From Phycisphaerae bacterium (GTDB taxonomy: Bacteria; Planctomycetota; Phycisphaerae; Sedimentisphaerales; Anaerohalosphaeraceae): a DNA stretch of 10,000 bases. Below are positions 5,364 through 10,000 of the stretch, piece after piece. Location of the stretch: NCBI GenBank assembly GCA_021736615.1, contig JAIPFN010000218.1, positions 1 through 10,000 of the forward strand. Direction: 5' to 3'. The stretch's first letter is position 1; each line of letters begins with the position of its first letter. The notes beneath the pieces were generated by a model. That model ran no database searches. It had not been told where the DNA came from and was given only the letters and a program-made list of their open reading frames with translations. A program made the position numbers and the translations under genes.

Positions 5364-6248
5364 TTATTCGACATTTTGAACTTGTTCTTTAATTCTGTCA
5401 ATAATGCACTTCATGTCTATAACCAGGTTGCTTATGTCGGCGTTCAAGGCCTTGCTTCCGATCGTATTTGTTTCCCGCAGCATTTCCTGGCTGATAAAAT
5501 CCAGCCGTCTTCCCGCGTTTTCATCGCTTTTGCAGGCCGTTTCAAACTGCTTGATATGGGAATTGAGACGAGTAATTTCTTCGGCGACATCGCTTCTTTC
5601 GGCGAAAATCGCCACTTCCCTTGCAAGCAGATCGGAATCAATTTTCAGCTTTGCGTTTGCAAGCAGTTCATCGACTCGTTTTTTCAATTTTTCATGATAC
5701 TGTTCCACAGTATTTACGCTGTTGCTCTCAACCTGATCGGTCTTATCCTTCAGTATCGCACAGTTTGCCAGTAAATCATTGGCCAGGTCGATACCTTCCT
5801 GTACTCTTACCTCTTTCAACTTGTCAATTGCTTTGCCCGTCAGGTCAAGTATTACAATCTTGAGCTTTTCGGCCAGTTCTTCCGACGGTGCGGTGTCCTG
5901 TACTGCTCCGGGTAAGGTCAGCAGCACAGCAAGGTCGATCTTTTCTTCAACATTAGACTCGGCGGCGACTTCTTTCAGTTTGTCGATGTAACCTTTTAGC
6001 GTATTTTTGTCGATTTCAACATCGGCCTGTGATGATATGTTATGCATACGCAGAGAATAGTTAACTGTTCCCCGGGATAACTCATTTCGGATCATTTTTT
6101 CGATCAAATCATTGAGAAACGCCGCTTTTTCCGGCAGACGTATATACGCCTTTAAATGCCGGTTGTTGACCGAGCGAATCTCGACCGAGTAAACCGTACC
6201 GTCTATCTCGGCGCTAACTTCACCGAATCCAGTCATACTGCTTATCAT
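5364..6248 (-). CDS. yicC: YicC family endoribonuclease
   Basis: The 294-residue protein shows both halves of the YicC family: the N-terminal SMTGFG (4-9) with SVEIRSVNNRHL (21-32), and the C-terminal DUF1732 region with RSDVAEEITRLNSH (218-231) and GRRLDFISQEMLRETNTI (246-263), the most conserved stretch. E. coli YicC has been reported as an endoribonuclease that helps degrade a small RNA; the RNA targets of this homologue are unknown. The central part (about 80-200) is helical and charged. It starts 11 bases after secG and precedes gmk, an association common across bacteria. MISSMTGFG at the start agrees with the family, so the ATG at 6248 is preferred to the one at 6236. Confidence 0.93.
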   Translation of the reverse strand: MISSMTGFGEVSAEIDGTVYSVEIRSVNNRHLKAYIRLPEKAAFLNDLIEKMIRNELSRGTVNYSLRMHNISSQADVEIDKNTLKGYIDKLKEVAAESNVEEKIDLAVLLTLPGAVQDTAPSEELAEKLKIVILDLTGKAIDKLKEVRVQEGIDLANDLLANCAILKDKTDQVESNSVNTVEQYHEKLKKRVDELLANAKLKIDSDLLAREVAIFAERSDVAEEITRLNSHIKQFETACKSDENAGRRLDFISQEMLRETNTIGSKALNADISNLVIDMKCIIDRIKEQVQNVE

Positions 6249-6259
6249 ATTATACCCGC

Positions 6260-6667
6260 TTATTCAGGTGTATCTTCAGTATTGCCTATTGGTGCAGGTT
6301 CATCGTCGGTAGTATCAGGTGTAACCGGCATTGCATTGCCTGTTTCGTCTGGAATAGCCGGTGCGCTTTGGTTGGTCGCTGGAGGCAAATCTTCCAGTCC
6401 CTCTGGGGCCGATAGTTTCCCATACTTGACGAGGATGATCGCCAGGAAAAAGAATAAAAATACCAGTCCTATCGTTACCCACGTCAAAAAGTCGCCAGTT
6501 TTCGTGCCCAGAAGACCGCCACCGCCGCCTGCTCCGCCAAAAGCACCGCCAAGACCGCCGCCTTTGCCTTTCTGGATTAGAATAATTCCAATCAATAACA
6601 GTGCAACGATCAGCCAGACAATACCGATAAAAGTGATCAATACATTGGCCAGTGGAAGATTTATCAT
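6260..6667 (-). CDS. secG: Preprotein translocase subunit SecG with extended C-terminal tail
   Basis: SecG is the small accessory subunit of the SecYEG channel in the cytoplasmic membrane. Two transmembrane helices are clear (about 9-31 and 61-80), joined by the typical glycine-rich loop starting IQKGKGGGLGGAFG (31-44). The family core ends near residue 83; the remaining 50 residues form a low-complexity tail rich in Pro, Thr, Asp and Glu, which makes the protein longer (135 residues) than the roughly 75-110 usual for SecG. The ATG has a strong GAGAGG site six bases ahead. It lies 77 bases after tpiA and 11 before yicC; tpiA-secG is a common pairing. Confidence 0.92.
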   Translation of the reverse strand: MINLPLANVLITFIGIVWLIVALLLIGIILIQKGKGGGLGGAFGGAGGGGGLLGTKTGDFLTWVTIGLVFLFFFLAIILVKYGKLSAPEGLEDLPPATNQSAPAIPDETGNAMPVTPDTTDDEPAPIGNTEDTPE

Positions 6668-6744
6668 TTTTTACCTCTCTTAACTATCAAAGTTCTAGGT
6701 TTTAAATCATCTAATAATAGATTTTCATTTTGTCGTCATTATAA

Positions 6745-7500
6745 CTATGCGACGGTATTAATCATAGCAGAAAAATCTTCTACTTTCAGCCCGGCACCGC
6801 CTACAAGCAGACCGTCTACGTCCGGGTTGGCCATCAGTTCGGCAGTATTGCCTGGTTTTGCCGATCCGCCGTACTGGATAATCGTATTTTCGGCTACTGT
6901 GGCATCGTACATCTCTGCCAAAAGCTTGCGGATCATAGCATGAACTTCCTGTGCCTGATCGGCTGTAGCGGTTTTGCCCGTTCCGATTGCCCATACTGGT
7001 TCGTAAGCGATAGTTACATTTGCCATTTCTTCTGCCGAAACACCGTCGAGGCCCTTTTTGGTCTGTGCAGTGACGACTTCGTCAGTATTGTTGCCTTCTC
7101 TTTCTTCAAGCAGTTCGCCAACGCAAAGGATCGGTTTGATCCCTGCTGCCAGTGCAGCTTTGAGCTTTGTGTTGATCAGTTCGTCCGATTCGCCGATTAC
7201 GTGTCGTCTTTCCGAGTGACCGCAAAGAACGTATGTGCAGCAAACGTCTTTGAGCATTTCGCAACTGATCTCGCCGGTGTATGCACCGTTGCCTTCAAAG
7301 TAAACGTCTTGTGCGCCCATTTTGATACCCGAATCGCCGAGTGCTTTTGCTACTGACTGAAGATATACGAACGGCGGGCATACTGCCACGTCGACGGTTG
7401 TCACTGATTTAAGGGCATCGGCGAGTCCTGATGCAAGCGCAACGCTGGATTCGCTGTTGGTATTCATTTTCCAATTGCCGGCTATAAACGGCTTTCTCAT
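6745..7500 (-). CDS. tpiA: Triosephosphate isomerase
   Basis: This enzyme interconverts dihydroxyacetone phosphate and glyceraldehyde 3-phosphate in glycolysis and gluconeogenesis. All catalytic parts are in place in the 251-residue TIM barrel: Asn9 and Lys11 in AGNWKMN, the electrophile His95 in CGHSERR, the base Glu167 in AYEPVWAIGTG, and the flexible phosphate-binding loop after it, followed by YGGSAKPGN and the DGLLVGGAGL phosphate site. Length is normal. AGGAG lies six bases before the ATG. It appears to be the first gene of the tpiA-secG-yicC-gmk-rpoZ-coaC-coaB run. A TACAAT (7525-7530, minus) near the start lacks a convincing -35, so its promoter is unresolved. Confidence 0.97.
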   Translation of the reverse strand: MRKPFIAGNWKMNTNSESSVALASGLADALKSVTTVDVAVCPPFVYLQSVAKALGDSGIKMGAQDVYFEGNGAYTGEISCEMLKDVCCTYVLCGHSERRHVIGESDELINTKLKAALAAGIKPILCVGELLEEREGNNTDEVVTAQTKKGLDGVSAEEMANVTIAYEPVWAIGTGKTATADQAQEVHAMIRKLLAEMYDATVAENTIIQYGGSAKPGNTAELMANPDVDGLLVGGAGLKVEDFSAMINTVA

Positions 7501-7539
7501 TTTTTGCTCCTGTTTAAGGTTTAAATTGTAACTCGTACC

Positions 7540-7556
7540 GCCGGCATCTTGCCGGC
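7540..7556. repeat. Perfect GC-rich hairpin between pheA and tpiA
   Basis: GCCGGCA and TGCCGGC form a perfect 7-bp stem around the three-base loop TCT. On the plus strand it is followed by TTTATTT; on the minus strand, the direction of both neighbours, no T-run follows. It therefore does not look like a terminator for pheA. Short perfect hairpins of this form can be copies of a dispersed REP-like element, but only one copy is in this window. Confidence 0.45.
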
Positions 7557-7570
7557 TTTATTTCTGTTCA

Positions 7571-7589
7571 AGCCGTTACGATTCCGGCT
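7571..7589 (-). terminator. Possible pheA transcript-end hairpin
   Basis: AGCCG (7571-7575) and CGGCT (7585-7589) form a 5-bp stem with a nine-base loop just after the pheA stop codon. No T-run follows on the minus strand, so intrinsic termination is doubtful. Together with the stronger hairpin at 7540-7556 it may stabilise the 3' end of the pheA message or weaken read-through into tpiA. Confidence 0.25.
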
Positions 7590-7595
7590 CTTATA

Positions 7596-8666
7596 CTATA
7601 ATAGTGTTGTATTTCTTGGAAAGCTTCCAAGCACCGATAGCTGCAAACAGTGTTTCTTTGCCTCATTCAGTGCTTTCTGTACGTTTTCTTGTGTTCTGTG
7701 ACCCATAAAGTCAACGAAGAAGCAGTATTCCCATTCTCTCTTTTTGCTTGGCCTAGACTCGATATTCGCCAGGTTCAGCCCGTTGTCCCGGAATATTTGC
7801 AGAACGTCGACCAGGGCTCCTGCCTTGTGCGACGTACTGAACAGGATACCTGTCTTATCGTCGCCGGTTGGCTTTGAATCCTTTTTGCCGATAACCAGAA
7901 AACGCGTAATATTATTTGCAATATCTTCGATATTTTCGCAGATCTTTTTCAGTCCGTACAGTTCGGCGGCGATCGATGACCCGATAGCGGCGGTGTTAGG
8001 CTTTTTGGCGGCCATCTGAGCGGCCCTTGCCGATGATGCCGCCGGGATCGTCTTTGTTTCTTTAAATGTCGCGCTAAGCCAGTTTCTGCACTGTGCAAAA
8101 ATCTCCGGTTTCGAGTAAACTTCTTCTATCTCATCAATGCTGCAGTTGGCAAGCAGATTGTGATGGATCGACATATACACTTCCGCACAGATCATTACGT
8201 CGGTATCGACAAACGCGTCAAGGCTTTCGTTGACGGTTCCGCCTGCCGAGTTTTCCACAGGTACTATCCCAAAGTCACTGTGCCCTTTGGACACTTCGTC
8301 AAAGATGGTGCGTATATCTGTTACCGCTTCGTATTCAACGCTCTGTCCGAATTTCATCAACGCAGCCGTATGACTAAAACTGCCTTCAGGACCGAGAAAT
8401 GCGATACGCAAAGGCCTTTCCAGAAAGAACGACCCGCTCATCAGTTCCCGCCAGATCGCCACAAGCGTTTTATCCGGCAGAGGCCCATTATTGGAGGCAA
8501 TGACCTTATCCAGCACAGCTTTTTCACGGTGCGGGGCATATATCTCCGTATCGGTTTCGCTCTTGATCTTGCCGACCTCGACAACAATGCGCGCACGTTC
8601 GTTTAGAAGCTCAACGAGCTTCGAATCGATCTGATCAATCTGATTTCTTAGTTCATCTAGTGACAT
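7596..8666 (-). CDS. pheA: Bifunctional chorismate mutase / prephenate dehydratase (P-protein)
   Basis: This cytoplasmic enzyme turns chorismate into prephenate and then phenylpyruvate, the committed route to phenylalanine. Three domains are visible in 356 residues. An AroQ-type chorismate mutase covers 1-82, with Arg7, Lys33 and the APHREK segment including Arg47 and Glu48. The prephenate dehydratase covers about 87-262, with GPEGSFSH (92-99), VPVENSAGGTV (135-145) and the catalytic Thr-Arg-Phe motif (254-256). The ACT regulatory domain covers about 272-350, with GALVDVL (283-289) and ESRP (303-306), the residues that bind phenylalanine for feedback inhibition in characterised enzymes. All parts look intact. 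No leader-peptide attenuator is visible upstream. It is separated from tpiA by 95 bases and has its own promoter. Confidence 0.96.
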   Translation of the reverse strand: MSLDELRNQIDQIDSKLVELLNERARIVVEVGKIKSETDTEIYAPHREKAVLDKVIASNNGPLPDKTLVAIWRELMSGSFFLERPLRIAFLGPEGSFSHTAALMKFGQSVEYEAVTDIRTIFDEVSKGHSDFGIVPVENSAGGTVNESLDAFVDTDVMICAEVYMSIHHNLLANCSIDEIEEVYSKPEIFAQCRNWLSATFKETKTIPAASSARAAQMAAKKPNTAAIGSSIAAELYGLKKICENIEDIANNITRFLVIGKKDSKPTGDDKTGILFSTSHKAGALVDVLQIFRDNGLNLANIESRPSKKREWEYCFFVDFMGHRTQENVQKALNEAKKHCLQLSVLGSFPRNTTLL

Positions 8667-8721
8667 ATCGCTCTATATCTGAATTATGCGCAAACTTTCT
8701 CTGCAAATACAAAAGCCCATT

Positions 8722-8750
8722 TATATAACATAAATCCGGTCTGCGGTCAA
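8722..8750 (-). promoter_or_regulatory. Sigma70-type promoter of pheA
   Basis: On the minus strand TTGACC (8745-8750) is followed after 17 bases by TATATA (8722-8727), with five and four consensus matches. Transcription would start near 8715, about 50 bases before the pheA ATG. Confidence 0.55.
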
Positions 8751-8824
8751 TCAAAATAAGGGCAGATTTTTATCGTTGGCCCCCAAACGGAAAAGATAGT
8801 GCTTTTCTGGTCGCTGTTTTGCTA

Positions 8825-8830
8825 TATAAT
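8825..8830 (+). promoter_or_regulatory. -10 element for the alkyltransferase gene
   Basis: A perfect TATAAT lies 32 bases before the ATG at 8862, at a sensible distance for a short leader. The expected -35 position near 8802-8808 reads only CTTTTCT, so the promoter may be weak or need an activator. ACAGG seven to nine bases before the ATG serves as ribosome binding site. Confidence 0.4.
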
Positions 8831-8861
8831 AGCATATTACCGGGTTTAAACAGGCCGATTT

Positions 8862-9401
8862 ATGAGATATGTGACATTTGAGACGAAATTTGGTTTTTTT
8901 GGGATTCTGACTAGCCAGGGCGGTATTTTGCGTACATCTCTGCCAGTTTCTGACCGTAAATCCGCCGAAAACGACTTGCTGACCGGCCTGGAAGGGGCGG
9001 AATTTGACCCGGACCTGCTGGCAGACCTCCAAAATCAGATAAAATCATATTTTTCAGGTACTTACGTCGAATTTGATGAAAATATACCGCTCCAGCTTGC
9101 CGGTTTGTCCCGATTTGCGCAAGACATCCTCAAAGGCTGCCGCAAAATCCCGTACGGACATACGGTCTCTTATGCAGAACTTGCCCAAATGGCGAACCAT
9201 CCAAAAGCAGCACGCGCAGTCGGAAACGCCATGGGCAACAACCCGATCCCGCTGATAATGCCGTGCCACCGGGTCGTAAAAAGTGACGGCACCACAGGGG
9301 GCTTTCAAAGAAACCGCCCGGGAGGGACGGATTTAAAAAAAAGGATGCTGGATGTAGAGAAGTGTACCAAAAGTAGTCCGTTTAGTACCGGTTTGAAATA
9401 G
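8862..9401 (+). CDS. ogt: Methylated-DNA-[protein]-cysteine S-methyltransferase
   Basis: This suicide repair protein removes alkyl groups from O6 of guanine (and O4 of thymine) by transferring them to its own cysteine. The N-terminal ribonuclease-H-like domain covers about 1-80. The C-terminal DNA-binding domain contains IPYGHTVSYAELAQ (96-109), the arginine finger at Arg118 in AARAVGNAMGNNP, the acceptor Cys135 in PCHRV, and the following DGTTGGFQ loop. There is no Ada-type N-terminal zinc domain, so it is an Ogt/MGMT-type stand-alone enzyme of 179 residues. The last dozen residues after LKKRMLDVE are unconserved. The gene is divergent from pheA and monocistronic. The symbol ogt is by family type. 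Confidence 0.95.
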   Translation: MRYVTFETKFGFFGILTSQGGILRTSLPVSDRKSAENDLLTGLEGAEFDPDLLADLQNQIKSYFSGTYVEFDENIPLQLAGLSRFAQDILKGCRKIPYGHTVSYAELAQMANHPKAARAVGNAMGNNPIPLIMPCHRVVKSDGTTGGFQRNRPGGTDLKKRMLDVEKCTKSSPFSTGLK

Positions 9402-9445
9402 GATTTATTTGTCTGTCCACAATATTTGCAATTTATGGTTTAGTT

Positions 9446-9850
9446 CTATAATACTGCCAGCGGGCTTTTTGGGCAGAAACCGAGGTATGAGAAGAATATC
9501 CCCACGATGATAACCAGTATTGCTTCTATCTTCATGAAGTTCGGGCTGTTTACTATTTTTTTGGCTAGCGATACCATGGTTTTCGGCAGGATCAGGATTG
9601 CTACCCCTTTTATCAGTGCCATCCACCCGATTACGGTGATTATTACCGAAAAGTCCTTTGTCCATGTGTTATGGAAGATCACGATCAGCAACCCGACAAC
9701 AAGAGCCATCATTCCGCCGATATACAGCACACCGGTATTTCCAACAAAATCAGTAAACATATTCTTATAAAAGTCCGGGTTAATAAGCATCCCAACACCG
9801 ATAGCTAAATAAACAACCGAAAAAATCTGAAAAATCTGAAAGTCCGACAT
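9446..9850 (-). CDS. Small integral membrane protein, four predicted helices
   Basis: The product is 134 residues and mostly hydrophobic, with four likely membrane helices at about 6-23, 40-59, 67-88 and 106-124. Conserved-looking points are GMLINPDFYK after the first helix, YIGGMMALVVGLLIV in the second, and the HNTWTKDFSVIITVIGW junction between the second and third. I know of similar small proteins of unknown function in many bacteria but cannot name a domain with certainty. AAGGGG sits five bases before the ATG, a strong ribosome binding site. It is convergent with the alkyltransferase gene and shows no operon partner in the window. No catalytic residues are evident. Confidence 0.82.
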   Translation of the reverse strand: MSDFQIFQIFSVVYLAIGVGMLINPDFYKNMFTDFVGNTGVLYIGGMMALVVGLLIVIFHNTWTKDFSVIITVIGWMALIKGVAILILPKTMVSLAKKIVNSPNFMKIEAILVIIVGIFFSYLGFCPKSPLAVL

Positions 9851-10000
9851 AGCTTCCCCTTATTTTTAAATGTCTATTGTCAATTGAATAATGACTAATG
9901 TCGGCTTGCCTGAGCAGATTTCTTTAATTTCAAGCTGTCTACTCTACAATGTTGCTGATTTATGCCTGTGCGAATGGCATTCTATATTTACCGCAACCGG
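9851..10000. other. Upstream region at right edge, no assigned gene
   Basis: A minus-strand TTGACA (9878-9883) faces the membrane-protein gene, but no -10 lies at a suitable distance before its start codon. A plus-strand frame opens with ATG at 9962 and stays open for 13 codons to the edge, without a ribosome binding site. No other gene, RNA or repeat is recognisable here. Confidence 0.4.

Noticed and set aside
9962..10000. Open plus-strand frame at the right edge as the start of a gene
   Set aside because: Only 13 codons are visible, no ribosome binding site precedes the ATG, and the residues match nothing I recognise.

Overview
The window reads as ordinary chromosomal DNA from a bacterium of moderate GC, most likely a member of the Planctomycetota (Phycisphaerae / Sedimentisphaerales-like). 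This is inferred from three things: the housekeeping order tpiA-secG-yicC-gmk-rpoZ-coaC-coaB, the separate coaC and coaB genes, and a small lipoprotein of a type I associate with planctomycetes. The assignment is from memory of gene content, not from a search. Nearly all of the sequence belongs to recognisable single-copy genes. I found no rRNA, tRNA, CRISPR array, insertion sequence or phage module.

Layout. The left edge (1-567, minus) is the N-terminal two thirds of a membrane-bound diadenylate cyclase of the CdaA type, cut by the window edge, with a 15-bp imperfect hairpin in its leader. Upstream of it on the same strand is a 79-residue lipoprotein gene with its own promoter-like sequence. 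A WYL-domain transcriptional regulator (1365-2330, plus) follows, behind a TTGACA/TAGAAT promoter with short repeated TAGACTT boxes. Between it and the next gene lies a 210-bp minus-strand frame with two internal stop codons that still encodes a CxxCG...CxxC zinc-ribbon pattern, probably a decayed small gene. A Nudix-type protein (2649-3266, plus) follows, with a clear promoter.

From 3320 to 7500 seven genes lie head to tail on the minus strand. Transcribed from right to left they are tpiA (glycolysis), secG (protein export), yicC (endoribonuclease family), gmk (GMP kinase), rpoZ (RNA polymerase omega), coaC and coaB (coenzyme A synthesis). Gaps are 8-17 bases from secG onwards, except for a 4-base ATGA overlap between gmk and rpoZ, so they probably form one operon. 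pheA (chorismate mutase-prephenate dehydratase) lies upstream, separated from tpiA by 95 bases holding two hairpins, and has a good promoter of its own. Divergent from pheA is an O6-alkylguanine-DNA alkyltransferase gene (8862-9401, plus), followed convergently by a small four-helix membrane protein (9446-9850, minus). The last 150 bases hold nothing I can assign.

No novel multi-gene system is apparent. The items most worth a second look are the broken zinc-ribbon frame at 2345-2554, the structured cdaA leader, the Asp-Met-Ala sequence in place of the usual Asp-Gly-Ala motif of the cyclase, and the repeats at the WYL regulator promoter.
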